Positions 15,519 to 24,310 are shown, counted from the first letter of the stretch. The stretch: DNA of 32,726 bases from Rhodocyclaceae bacterium (GCA_020247545.1 JADCIX010000022.1:1-32726); one strand, 5' to 3'. Notes: generated from the sequence alone by a model not told the origin. Numbers and translations: made by a program.

Positions 15519-16663
15519 TGCTTGCGTGGCTTGTCGCTGGTCAGTGCACTACCGCCGATTAGAAAAAACGCCATTGCCCAAAAGATCGGCGCGAGCCCGA
15601 ATGCGGCACCGACCAAACCAAACAACATCGGCATGGTCGTCTGTGATGTATTGATCAGTGTGGTACGCAGACCAAGCGCTTCGCCGGCGCGGCCCTTCGG
15701 GGTGGTTTCGTGCAATAGCGTCAGCGCCATCGGTTGCGGCGCACCCAGGCCAAGGCCCAGCACAAACATCAATATCATCAAAAGTGCGATGTGATGCGTG
15801 AAGGGGATCAGCGCGAAACTGCACCCCGCCACCAATAGTGAAAGCTTGAGCACACCCCACGGCCGCATATGTTGTACGAGAAATGGCATCGCCAGTCGTA
15901 CGCTGAATGTCGCTGCCGCAAATGCGCCCATCACAATGCCGATTTCAGAGGCGCTGAGACCAATGTTGGAGCCGTGGATCGGAATGGCAAAGCCATAAAC
16001 GTCCCACGCGACGGTGAGGATTGTCATGTTGATGAAAAGACGCCGGACTTCGGTATCTTTTAACAAGTCGAGTACCGGGCCACTCGGTTTTTCTTCTTCC
16101 GATTTGTGCGGACGATGCATCGGCAGCAATCGAAACGACAACGCGATGATCGGCAAAACAGTGAACAGCGTTAGCACCAAAAACGTCATTCGATGACCAA
16201 AGTTGTCGATGATCACGCCGGACAAGATTGGCGCAATAAATGTCGAGGTCGAAAAACCGAGAGCGACGTAGCTAAAGTTAATCGGTCGTTCGCCCGCGCT
16301 GCTCATTTCTCCGACGGCGTGATAAGCGGCAACGTTGATTAACATAAATCCCAAACCGACGATGACGCTGGTGAAGTAGAGCGCGTAGATCGACGGCCAC
16401 AAGAAAGCGGCGAAAGTGCCGACGCCGACCGCAATCGAGCCGAGCTGAAATGGCTTTTCCACACCGATACGATCAATCCAACGGCCCGACGCGACCGACA
16501 AAAGCGCCGGTAGCAGCGCGTATAGCGCCATTAACAAACCAATCGTGAAAGCCGATGATTTCTGATCGATGGCAAATAGCGTTACTGTCACACGGCTACC
16601 GTAGGATGCGACATGGTTAAGGATCAATAGAATGATGATGAGGGGCAGCGGCTTCATTACCAT
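15515..16663 (-). CDS. MFS transporter, DHA1-like
   Basis: The protein of about 382 residues has a pattern fitting 12 helices, with MFS motif A in GRWIDRIGVEKP after helix 2 and a central charged loop (HRPHKSEEEKPSG) near residue 185. It resembles small efflux or sugar-efflux type MFS proteins; the substrate is unknown. The start is uncertain: ATG 16663, ATG 16657 and TTG 16675 are all possible and none has a good Shine-Dalgarno. It lies about 20 bp after the EamA transporter gene and is the last gene of a three-gene minus-strand cluster led by a GMC oxidoreductase. Its stop overlaps the PhoD-like gene by the palindrome CTAG. Confidence 0.85.
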   Translation of the reverse strand: MVMKPLPLIIILLILNHVASYGSRVTVTLFAIDQKSSAFTIGLLMALYALLPALLSVASGRWIDRIGVEKPFQLGSIAVGVGTFAAFLWPSIYALYFTSVIVGLGFMLINVAAYHAVGEMSSAGERPINFSYVALGFSTSTFIAPILSGVIIDNFGHRMTFLVLTLFTVLPIIALSFRLLPMHRPHKSEEEKPSGPVLDLLKDTEVRRLFINMTILTVAWDVYGFAIPIHGSNIGLSASEIGIVMGAFAAATFSVRLAMPFLVQHMRPWGVLKLSLLVAGCSFALIPFTHHIALLMILMFVLGLGLGAPQPMALTLLHETTPKGRAGEALGLRTTLINTSQTTMPMLFGLVGAAFGLAPIFWAMAFFLIGGSALTSDKPRKH

Positions 16664-16684
16664 AGGTGTTTTCAAGGGCGACTT

Positions 16685-17578
16685 TCAGTGGTCGGTGGTT
16701 TGGGCGAGCCAAACACCCGCGCAGACAATGACGATGCCGACAAAGGTAAGGGGAGTCGGTATGATGCAATACACCAGCCACTCGGCAGCAACGGCAAATA
16801 TTGGTGGCAAGTAGAGAATGCTGGAGACACGTGTGGCCTGGCCGTGGCGCATCAGGATGTGTAATGCGCTGACACCGAGAATGGAAGCGAGTACCACCAA
16901 GAATAGCATCGCCGCGAATAGCTGCCACGCCCATTCCACCTTGGCACCTTCAACAACGATCGCCAGCGGCGCGAGCAGGAGCAATGACGCAACGAATTGG
17001 ATGAAGGCGGCCGACCAAAGATCGGTATCCGGCAAAAAGCGTCGCTGGTACAACGTGCCGACGGTTAACGCTATCAGCGCCACCAAAACGGCGGTGAGAC
17101 TCTTGCCATTCATGGCATGGATATCAAGTTTGTGCCATACGACCAACAACACCCCGATCAGTCCAATGCTAATACCTAACCACTGACGTCTTGACGCCGC
17201 CTCATTTAACACCAGTGCGGCGATCATTGCCGTCAACAGCGGTTGGGCAGCAAGGATAATGGCGACCACCCCGGCGGAGAGTCCTTCGTATTGGCCATAG
17301 TGGCTGCCGGATAAGTGAATAGCATGCATCAACAACCCGGCGACAATAACGTGTCCCCATGCTTTCTTGGTGCGTGGCCAACTTGGGCGCAACCACAGCA
17401 ATACGGGCAACAGGCAAACAATCCCCAGACAAAAGCGCAATGTCAGAAACGTGAATGGCGCGGCGTACTGCAGGCCGGTTTTGGTTGCGATAAAACCGAC
17501 GCCCCAAACGCTGACAAAAAACCACGCTAACAGCGCGTCACTTGACGGTACCGGGATTCTCAATGAGCCCGGATTCAA
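16685..17578 (-). CDS. EamA/DMT-superfamily transporter (RhaT-like)
   Basis: The 297-residue protein fits ten transmembrane helices in two EamA repeats (about 15-145 and 160-295). The family features seen are VWGVGFIATKTGLQYAAP at the start and an AALVLNEAASRRQWLGISIGLIGVLLV stretch, here cited in part as NEAASRRQWLG. Such proteins export or import amino acids, nucleobases or metabolites. The start is TTG at 17578, overlapping the GMC gene stop as TTGA, consistent with translational coupling. The gene probably works with the GMC oxidoreductase and the following MFS gene, but the compound is unknown. Confidence 0.88.
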   Translation of the reverse strand: MNPGSLRIPVPSSDALLAWFFVSVWGVGFIATKTGLQYAAPFTFLTLRFCLGIVCLLPVLLWLRPSWPRTKKAWGHVIVAGLLMHAIHLSGSHYGQYEGLSAGVVAIILAAQPLLTAMIAALVLNEAASRRQWLGISIGLIGVLLVVWHKLDIHAMNGKSLTAVLVALIALTVGTLYQRRFLPDTDLWSAAFIQFVASLLLLAPLAIVVEGAKVEWAWQLFAAMLFLVVLASILGVSALHILMRHGQATRVSSILYLPPIFAVAAEWLVYCIIPTPLTFVGIVIVCAGVWLAQTTDH

Positions 17579-19251
17579 GTGTGGACCCGGTTACGTGTCT
17601 CCGCCGCCGACGCGTCGGCAATCACCATCGCAGCACCACGTTCGGCGATCATGAGCGTGGGGGAGTTGGTGTTACCGGAGGTGATGGTTGGCATCACGGA
17701 AGCGTCGATTACACGCAGCGCCGCAACACCGCGCACCCGTAATCGCGAGTCAACGACCGCAGTATGATCTGCGTCACGTCCCATCTTGCAGGTGCCGACC
17801 GGATGAAAAATGGTGGTGCCAATATTCGCTGCCGCGTCGATCAACTCCGCTTCGGTTTGATGGCGCGAGCCAGGCAGAAATTCCTCAGGTCGTAAATGTG
17901 CCATGGCAGGCGCCGCGGCGATACGCCGGGTCAGCTTGATGGCATCGACAGCGGTGGTCTTGTCAACGTTGGTTGAAAGATAGTTGAGAGTAATGGCGGG
18001 GGCGTCTGCTGCGTTGGCGGTGCGCAAGCGAACGTGGCCGCGTGAAGTGGGACGAAGATTACACACGCTCATGGTGATGGCTGGAAACCTGTGCAATGGC
18101 TCGCCGAACTTGTCCAGTGATAATGGCTGCACGTGGAATTGCAAGTTTGCGGTAACTTGCGCGGGGTCAGACTTTGCAAATGCGCCGAGCTGTGAAGGAG
18201 CCATCGTTAATGGCCCACGTCGCCAGAGCGCGAACTGTGCTGCCATTTGTAGCTTTCCCCACCACGTGTGATACCACTCGTTCAATGTTCGAACGCCACG
18301 CACCTTGTAGGCCAGCCGAAGTTGTAGATGATCCTGTAGATTCTCGCCCACGCCAGTAAGTTCGTGTGCGGCATGAATACCATATTGATACAACCGGTCC
18401 GGCGCACCAATACCGGAAAGTTGTAATAGTTGCGGCGAGTTGATTGCCCCCCCGGCGAGCAACACCTCACCATTTTCGGCAATTGGTGCATAGACGAATT
18501 CGCCATCGCGTATGAAGTCCACACCGACGGCACGCGGGGTGCCAGCGCTGCTCTGCAAACGCACTTTAGTGGCGAGTGCCTTTGTCATCACAGTTAAATT
18601 GTGACGGGTCATGGCGGGCCGCAAGAGCGCCGTCGCGGCACTCCAGCGCATGCCGACTCGCTGATTGACCTGAAAACGGGCGCTGCCCGAGTTGTCACCA
18701 CCATTAAAATCTGCCACCGGCCTGATGCCGCATTCGGCCGCCGCTTGCTGCCATGCGTCCAGTACGCGCCAGTCAAGGCGTTGTGGGGCAACGCGCCATT
18801 CACCCTGCCCGCCATGAATTGGCGAAGGCCCCGCGAAGTGATTTTCCGTCTGCTTGAATACCGGCAACACCTGATCCCACGACCAGCTGTTATCACCGGT
18901 TAATGCCGCCCACTCGTCATAGTCGCGGCGCTGGCCGCGCATGTAAATCATGGCATTGATGGCAGATGAGCCGCCCAAGGTCTTGCCGCGTGCGTAAAGA
19001 ATGGACCTGCCATTCAGTCCCGGCTCAGGCTCTGTGCGGTAACACCAGTCGGTGCGCGCGTTGGCGATACAAAACAGGTAACCCACCGGGATGTGAATCC
19101 AGTGCCAATCGTCCGCAGCACCTGCTTCGAGAAGCAGCACGCGTTTGGCCGGATTTGCAGACAAACGGTTGGCGAGCAAACACCCGGCCGTGCCGCCACC
19201 TACAATCACGTAGTCGTAAGGCGGGAGCGTGGCAGTTGGCGCTGTTGACAT
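17575..19251 (-). CDS. GMC-family FAD oxidoreductase (choline/alcohol dehydrogenase-like)
   Basis: The 558-residue protein has the FAD-binding VIVGGGTAGCLLANRL motif (about 15-30) and LLLEAG. GMC signature 1 is around RGKTLGGSSAINAMIYMRGQ (88-107) and signature 2 is in LLAGGAINSPQLLQLSG. The C-terminal catalytic pair is H483 in FHPVGTCKMG and N527 in SGNTNSP. It oxidises an alcohol to an aldehyde or acid. The close relatives are alcohol dehydrogenases and BetA-like enzymes; choline is not assured because no bet genes are nearby. The ATG at 19251 is chosen because the FAD motif follows after 13 residues; further upstream the frame runs through the divergent thioesterase gene. It is first in a coupled cluster with two transporters. 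Confidence 0.9.
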   Translation of the reverse strand: MSTAPTATLPPYDYVIVGGGTAGCLLANRLSANPAKRVLLLEAGAADDWHWIHIPVGYLFCIANARTDWCYRTEPEPGLNGRSILYARGKTLGGSSAINAMIYMRGQRRDYDEWAALTGDNSWSWDQVLPVFKQTENHFAGPSPIHGGQGEWRVAPQRLDWRVLDAWQQAAAECGIRPVADFNGGDNSGSARFQVNQRVGMRWSAATALLRPAMTRHNLTVMTKALATKVRLQSSAGTPRAVGVDFIRDGEFVYAPIAENGEVLLAGGAINSPQLLQLSGIGAPDRLYQYGIHAAHELTGVGENLQDHLQLRLAYKVRGVRTLNEWYHTWWGKLQMAAQFALWRRGPLTMAPSQLGAFAKSDPAQVTANLQFHVQPLSLDKFGEPLHRFPAITMSVCNLRPTSRGHVRLRTANAADAPAITLNYLSTNVDKTTAVDAIKLTRRIAAAPAMAHLRPEEFLPGSRHQTEAELIDAAANIGTTIFHPVGTCKMGRDADHTAVVDSRLRVRGVAALRVIDASVMPTITSGNTNSPTLMIAERGAAMVIADASAAETRNRVHT

Positions 19252-19357
19252 GAGGTTTGCAAGTGATGTGATTTGTGGCGGGGATTCTGTTGGCCACACG
19301 ATTAGAATAAAGCAACTTAGCCACGATGCAGAATCCACACCAAAATCGGCCTCAATA

Positions 19358-19780
19358 ATGACGACAAATCTTGCAATCTCTGTGGGCGTTTGCGGCGAGT
19401 CCACACTCCTGGTCGGCGACGAACACACCGCCTCGCGTGTCGGCTCCGGCCTCATCGGTGTGCTCGCCACGCCCGTCATGATCAACGTCATTGAGGCCGC
19501 TGCGCTAGCATGCTGCGAAGCGTTGTTGCCAGAGGGGCACCAAAGCTTGGGCACACATCTGAATATCTCCCACATCGCCGCCACGCCGGTGGGGATGTGC
19601 ATCGTGGCGCGTGCCACGGTCACACACGTCGAGGGCCGCAAGATCAGTTTTGCGATCCAAGTTCATGACCAGCGCGACTTGATCGGTGAGGGCACGCACG
19701 AACGTGTGGTCGTGAACGTGGCGAAATTTGATTTGCGTGTGCAGGAGAAAATCCGACTGCTGGGCGATAAACTCGTTTAA
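19358..19780 (+). CDS. Hotdog-fold thioesterase of the FlK (fluoroacetyl-CoA thioesterase) type
   Basis: The 140-residue protein has the sequence pattern of the FlK-like thioesterase family: GLIGVLATPVMINVIEAA followed by HQSLGTHLNISHIAATPVGM, then an IGEGTHERVVVN ending. A Thr-Glu-His triad is visible as T38, E46 and H72; the 8 and 26 residue spacings equal those of FlK (T42, E50, H76). It hydrolyses a small acyl-CoA, most likely as housekeeping or detoxification. Specificity for fluoroacetyl-CoA is not implied. The ATG at 19358 gives the family's usual length; upstream in-frame starts overlap the divergent GMC gene. No clear Shine-Dalgarno is present. Confidence 0.85.
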   Translation: MTTNLAISVGVCGESTLLVGDEHTASRVGSGLIGVLATPVMINVIEAAALACCEALLPEGHQSLGTHLNISHIAATPVGMCIVARATVTHVEGRKISFAIQVHDQRDLIGEGTHERVVVNVAKFDLRVQEKIRLLGDKLV

Positions 19781-19924
19781 AGACGGGCAGTTTGGGGTAT
19801 TTGTGCTTGAAGACGCCCGCCGAATAAAGGGTTTTTGTTTTTACTCGGATCACCAGCAATCCGATCGAACTATCCCTAGGCACAACGTCTAAGTCTGGTC
19901 AGCAACCATTTGGAGTGAAAGAAC

Positions 19925-20872
19925 ATGAATGAACAGGAACGTGACGGCGTACTGGCCATTGCGATGATGGCCGCATTTGCCGACGGCAATAACACCGATC
20001 AAGAGCGTGCTGAGATCCGCCGTATTGCAGACGCACTCGGCGCTGAGAGTGGCGCCAACATGCCGCTCCTCTACCAAAACGTGTTGCTGAAAAAAGTTGG
20101 CGTGGCTGATGCTGCCGCGATGGTGACGAGTGGGGAAGGCCGGGCGCTCGCCTACGAATTTGCGGCTGGTGTTTGTAATGCAGATGGCGCGCTATCTCCG
20201 GCTGAGATCGCCTTTCTCGCCTCGTTGCAGTCCGCTCTTGGCTTGGCAGCATCTCGGGCGGGCGAGGTGTTAAAACAGTCCGCAGCGATGGCAGCGGCTC
20301 CGCTGCTAACCAGTGAATCGATTTCTGCCTCAGTTGAACCGAAGTTTGCTTCAACGATGACTGAGGCCGAACTGGACAAGATGATTCTTAACTACAGCAT
20401 CTTGAACGGCGCCCTTGAACTTTTGCCGCAGAGTCTCGCTTCGATGGCAATCATTCCGCTGCAAATGAAAATGGTTTATCGCATTGGTAAATCACACGGC
20501 TTTGAGTTGGATAAAGGCCACATCAAGGATTTTTTGGCAACGTTGGGTGTTGGCCTGACCTCGCAATATGTTGAACAGTTTGGCCGCCGCCTGGTTGGTG
20601 GTTTACTCGGCAAGCTCGCCGGCGGCGTCGGCCGGATGGCAGGTAGCGCCGTCACCGGCTCGGCGTTCTCGTTTGCCACCACCTACGCGCTTGGCCAAGT
20701 CGCCAGACGCTACTACGCAAACGGACGGACTCTTTCTGCTGATACGCTGAAGTCCTCTTTCTCCGGCATGTTAGGCGAGGCAAAACAATTGCAGACGCGT
20801 TATCTCCCTGAAATTCGGCAGAAGGCGTCCACCATCGATGTCACGCAGGTGATGAAGGAAGTTGCCGGCTGA
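19925..20872 (+). CDS. TerB-like domain fused to DUF697 (YcjF-like) domain
   Basis: The 315-residue protein begins with a helical TerB-like module (about 1-115), visible as two similar acidic stretches, AFADGNNTDQERAEIRRIA and VCNADGALSPAEIAFLASL. After a linker comes a DUF697/YcjF-type domain (about 155-260) with ALELLPQSLASMAIIPLQMK, a glycine-rich segment (LVGGLLGKLAGGVGRMAG) and the family signature SAFSFATTYALGQVARRYY. The C-terminal part probably associates with or inserts into the inner membrane. TerB domains are linked to stress and metal sensing and DUF697 to GTPase-associated membrane proteins. The role of this fusion is unknown. GGAG precedes the ATG. Confidence 0.75.
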   Translation: MNEQERDGVLAIAMMAAFADGNNTDQERAEIRRIADALGAESGANMPLLYQNVLLKKVGVADAAAMVTSGEGRALAYEFAAGVCNADGALSPAEIAFLASLQSALGLAASRAGEVLKQSAAMAAAPLLTSESISASVEPKFASTMTEAELDKMILNYSILNGALELLPQSLASMAIIPLQMKMVYRIGKSHGFELDKGHIKDFLATLGVGLTSQYVEQFGRRLVGGLLGKLAGGVGRMAGSAVTGSAFSFATTYALGQVARRYYANGRTLSADTLKSSFSGMLGEAKQLQTRYLPEIRQKASTIDVTQVMKEVAG

Positions 20873-20931
20873 CAGCGCCAGCCGCAGCCGTCACTTGTCG
20901 GCGCGGCAACCGCGGGTATGACGGATAATCG

Positions 20932-20949
20932 CCGAACAAAAATGTTCGG
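20932..20949. promoter_or_regulatory. Perfect inverted repeat before the flavoprotein gene
   Basis: CCGAACA-AAAA-TGTTCGG is a perfect 7-bp-arm palindrome ending 9 bases before the ATG at 20959. It could be an operator or a small hairpin covering the ribosome site. A GC-rich hairpin, CGCGG-CAA-CCGCG (20902-20914), lies just upstream and may belong to the end of the TerB/DUF697 transcript. Confidence 0.45.
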
Positions 20950-20958
20950 AAATATTTC

Positions 20959-22575
20959 ATGCGCGTGAATAACGAGACCTATGACGTCGTGGTCATCGGC
21001 GGCGGTCACAACGGCTTGGTGTGTGCTGCTTATCTGGCGGCCAAAGGCAAAACAGTGCGGGTGTTGGAGCGCCGCTCGGTAGTGGGTGGCGCGGCAGTGA
21101 CGGAAGAGTTTCATCCGGGTTTTCGTAACTCAACGGCGAGTTATACGGTCAGTCTGCTCAATCCCAAAATCATTCGTGATCTGCGTTTGTATGAACGCGG
21201 CTTGAGAGTGATCGAGCGACCGTTCTCGAACTTCATGCCGCTGTCCGCGCAACCGGGTGACTATTTGAAGGTCGGCGGTGGGCTCGCCGCCACACAAGCC
21301 GAAGTTGGAAAATTCTCTGCCAAAGATGCGGCAGCGCTGCCCGGCTACTTCGCGATGCTCGATCGTGTGGCGGCGGTATTAAAGGATTTGTTGTTAGAGA
21401 CGCCACCCAACGTCGGTGGTGGTATCGCCGATTTGATACAGGCATGGAAAGTCGGCAAACAATTCAAGGCGCTGGATATGGCGGCGCGCCGTGACGTTCT
21501 CGATCTGTTTACCAAAAGCGCGGGTGATGTTCTCGATCAATACTTCGAGTCGGCACCCATCAAGGCTTGTTTTGGCTTCGACAGTGTGGTCGGAAATTTT
21601 GCCTCACCTTACACGCCGGGCTCTGCCTACGTGCTGTTACATCACGTGTTTGGCGAAGTGAATGGCAAGCCGGGTATCTGGGGGCACGCGGTTGGCGGGA
21701 TGGGTGCCATCACTCAAGCGATGGCGGCGGAATGTGCCGCGCGCGGCGTTGAGATAACACTAGAGGCCGATGTCGCAGAAGTCGTAGTTGGGGGTGGTCG
21801 TGCTGTCGGCGTGCGGTTGGCATCTGGCGAAATCGTGCGCGCATCGAAGGTGGTGTCGAACCTCAACCCCAAACTGCTGTTTGGCAAACTGATCGACAAA
21901 AACCATTTGCCGGACGAGTTCACGCAACGCATCGGTGCCTATAAATGCGGCTCAGGCACCTTCAGAATGAACGTCGCGCTTTCAGCGTTACCGTCGTTTT
22001 CGTGTCTTCCTGAAGTGGGGTCGCACCTTTCGTCCGGCATCATCATGGCACCGTCATTGCACTACATGGAACAAGCATATTTTGATGCCAAGACATACGG
22101 TTGGTCGCGCGCGCCGATTGTTGAAATTTTGCTTCCTTCGACGGTTGATGATTCCCTGGCACCTCGCGGGCAGCACGTGGCGAGCCTCTTCTGCCAACAC
22201 GTCGCACCGGAATTACCCGACGGCGGCAGTTGGGACGAACATCGCGAGACGGTTGCCGATTTGATGATCGATACCGTCACAAGATTTGCACCGAATTTTC
22301 GTCAAAGTGTCATCGCACGGCAAATCCACTCGCCGCTAGATCTCGAGCGCAAGTTTGGCTTGGTTGGGGGCGATATCTTTCATGGTGCGTTGTCGCTCGA
22401 CCAACTGTTTTCCGCCCGCCCGGTACTTGGCTACGGCGACTATCGGACCCCGATTGCAGGGTTGTATCAGTGCGGATCGGGTACGCACCCGGGCGGTGGT
22501 GTGACAGGTGTTCCCGGCCATAATGCTGCGCGGGAAGTGTTGCGGGATCGGTGGCGTTGGGGCGAGAAGCTTTAA
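20959..22575 (+). CDS. FAD-dependent oxidoreductase, phytoene desaturase/PYROXD2-like
   Basis: The 538-residue protein starts with a dinucleotide-binding motif VVVIGGGHNGLVCAAYLAAKG (given in part: VVIGGGHNGLVCAAYL) and the ERRSVVGGAAVTEE segment typical of COG1233 phytoene dehydrogenase relatives. Further family blocks are PGSAYVLLHHVFGE, GGMGAITQAMA, VVSNLNPKLLF, and near the end GLYQCGSGTHPGGGVTGVPG, the second FAD contact. The bacterial PYROXD2-like group is mostly uncharacterised; no carotenoid genes are nearby, so a carotenoid role is unlikely. It appears to be a single-gene unit preceded by a perfect inverted repeat. Confidence 0.87.
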   Translation: MRVNNETYDVVVIGGGHNGLVCAAYLAAKGKTVRVLERRSVVGGAAVTEEFHPGFRNSTASYTVSLLNPKIIRDLRLYERGLRVIERPFSNFMPLSAQPGDYLKVGGGLAATQAEVGKFSAKDAAALPGYFAMLDRVAAVLKDLLLETPPNVGGGIADLIQAWKVGKQFKALDMAARRDVLDLFTKSAGDVLDQYFESAPIKACFGFDSVVGNFASPYTPGSAYVLLHHVFGEVNGKPGIWGHAVGGMGAITQAMAAECAARGVEITLEADVAEVVVGGGRAVGVRLASGEIVRASKVVSNLNPKLLFGKLIDKNHLPDEFTQRIGAYKCGSGTFRMNVALSALPSFSCLPEVGSHLSSGIIMAPSLHYMEQAYFDAKTYGWSRAPIVEILLPSTVDDSLAPRGQHVASLFCQHVAPELPDGGSWDEHRETVADLMIDTVTRFAPNFRQSVIARQIHSPLDLERKFGLVGGDIFHGALSLDQLFSARPVLGYGDYRTPIAGLYQCGSGTHPGGGVTGVPGHNAAREVLRDRWRWGEKL

Positions 22576-22870
22576 CGCCCGAGAACCGCTATTGCCGAGC
22601 TTGCGCACCTTTTCGGGTGCTCCCTGCTCGCGGGGCATCCCCTGATTGAGGGTTGCATCTCGAATTTGTCCCAAATTTGGCCGTTCGGGAGGGATACGAA
22701 TTTACTTCCAACAGCCGCACGGCTAACATTCAGCAGGTGACGAAAGTGTGAATTTTGATCAAGCAAGCACTTTTTGGGGACCTGAACTTTTGCGCTTTTG
22801 ACTAACTATCGCGTCTCTGGCAGGGTTGGTTACCCCCCCCGGAAGTTCGCGAACAAGAAGATACCAATAA
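22576..22870. other. Intergenic region with an operator-like repeat and C8 tract
   Basis: No coding frame is convincing here. Features seen are a small hairpin, GCACC/GGTGC (22605-22620), after the flavoprotein gene; the inverted repeat AATTTG-TCC-CAAATT (22663-22677), which equals the left half of the TTGTCCGGACAA-type operator joined to its right arm with GGA missing; a run of eight C (22833-22840); and the palindrome GTTCGCGAAC (22845-22854), 16 bp before the next ATG. No confident -35/-10 pair was found. Confidence 0.5.
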
Positions 22871-24286
22871 ATGCAAGGCTTAACCGAAATAGATAGCGTT
22901 GGGTGCGGTGCCTCCAGCCGCCCTCACGCCGCGCTGCTGGGACTTTTGCTGATCACAAGTTGCCTCGCAATGCCAGTCTTTGCGGACACCAAACTGTTTG
23001 AAGAGGCAAAGGCGCTTATCGCCGCGTCGAATCCGAAGCAGGCATACTTAAATTTACTCGCAAAGGAAAATGTGCTCGCTGGAAATGTCGAGTATGACTA
23101 TCTGTTGGGGGTGGCAGCCCTCGACAGCGGCAAGGTCGATGAGGCCATCATTGCATTCGAGCGGGTGCTTGCAGTACAACCCAATAATGCCGGCGCACAG
23201 CTAGATTTGGCTCGCGCCTATTTCACGGTTGGCTCGCTGGATTTGGCCGAAGGCACCTTCAAGAAACTACGTGCGCTTAACCCGCCGCCAGCGGCGATGA
23301 TGGCGATCGATAAATATCTGGTGGCGATCAGCGAGCGAAGGCTGGCAGCGCGCCGCATGCTCAGCCTGTGGGGCGAGATGGCGTTGGGGTACGACAGCAA
23401 CCTCACCGGGGTTCCCAATGATTTCACCACGGCGATACAGCAGGCGTTCAATCTGGTCGGCGTACTTCCCACAGGCAACTCTATCAAACGTAAAGCACCC
23501 TATCTTGGAACTGGGGTGGGGGCTGACCTGCTGTTCCCGATTTCTGAGCGTTGGAATGGATATGTTGGTGCGGACCTTCGCGGACGCGGCTATAAGCGCG
23601 AGTCTGAGTTCAACTCGGGTACCGCCGAGGTTCGCGCCGCAGCGATCTGGGATGGGGGACAACATCAATTCCGCTTCAACTCCACCTATAGCGCGTTCGA
23701 GCAGCGTGGTGATGCGCCGGGTGAACCTCAACCAACCAACGACCGCCGGTCGGCGGTTGGCGGCACCGAGTACCGCTATACAATCAGTGGTGCGAACCAG
23801 TTGAGTTTCGGTGCCGCAGCCGCGCAAACGCGATTTCCGCGTAACAACATCGAAGATTTTAATTCTACGGTCGCCAGTATCTCGCTCTTGACTTCATCCG
23901 GCGGGAAGGGCTCACCGTTGATGCAGCTGACTGGCTATGGCACACGCGACCGCGCCGTTCGAAAACTCGCCGACGGCGTGACAGACAAGTCAAAGAAGGT
24001 ATCGGGAATTCGTCTCTACGGCCAGACGGGTATCACCGAAAAACTCTCATCGTTTAGCTCAATCGGGTACTCCCAGCGGCGCGATGACAGTCCGTTTGCG
24101 CGCGCCACAACCGTTGAATATGGTCGGGACAAGTTGGCAGACGTGACCCTTGGCATCAATTGGCGGTTTCAAGCGGGATGTAACTTGCGTGCGCAATGGT
24201 TTGGGTCGCGCAACAATTCCAATATTGCGATATATGACTACACCCGTCACGAAGTATCGTCGACCATCCGCTGCGAATTCCTGTAG
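22871..24286 (+). CDS. TPR plus outer-membrane beta-barrel protein, Slam-like
   Basis: The 471-residue protein has a signal peptide (hydrophobic segment about 20-36, cleavage near VFA-D; an ITSC lipobox-like string lies within it). A TPR region follows (about 40-160, including LLGVAALDSGKVDEAIIAFERVL). From about residue 165 there are alternating amphipathic strands starting MALGYDSNL and ending in RCEFL with terminal aromatic/hydrophobic residues, typical of a beta-barrel. This order resembles surface lipoprotein assembly modifiers (Slam, type XI secretion) and related uncharacterised TPR-barrels. The next gene, 24 bp away, encodes a FecR-domain protein with barrel-like repeats, a plausible client. 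The Slam assignment is by architecture only. Confidence 0.7.
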   Translation: MQGLTEIDSVGCGASSRPHAALLGLLLITSCLAMPVFADTKLFEEAKALIAASNPKQAYLNLLAKENVLAGNVEYDYLLGVAALDSGKVDEAIIAFERVLAVQPNNAGAQLDLARAYFTVGSLDLAEGTFKKLRALNPPPAAMMAIDKYLVAISERRLAARRMLSLWGEMALGYDSNLTGVPNDFTTAIQQAFNLVGVLPTGNSIKRKAPYLGTGVGADLLFPISERWNGYVGADLRGRGYKRESEFNSGTAEVRAAAIWDGGQHQFRFNSTYSAFEQRGDAPGEPQPTNDRRSAVGGTEYRYTISGANQLSFGAAAAQTRFPRNNIEDFNSTVASISLLTSSGGKGSPLMQLTGYGTRDRAVRKLADGVTDKSKKVSGIRLYGQTGITEKLSSFSSIGYSQRRDDSPFARATTVEYGRDKLADVTLGINWRFQAGCNLRAQWFGSRNNSNIAIYDYTRHEVSSTIRCEFL

Positions 24287-24310
24287 TACCTGGGCCACTG
24301 AGGAACAATC

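Noticed and set aside
19274-19298. TGTGGC/GCCACA inverted repeat between the GMC and thioesterase genes
   Set aside because: Only 6-bp arms with a 13-base spacer; expected by chance in GC-rich sequence and not tied to a promoter.
19252-19641. N-terminal extension of the GMC oxidoreductase by 130 residues
   Set aside because: The extension has no family similarity and runs antisense through the thioesterase gene; the FAD-binding motif fits a start at 19251.
22742-22764. CRP/FNR-like TGTGA and TTGATCAA strings before the barrel operon
   Set aside because: The half-sites do not have the correct spacing or symmetry for either regulator.
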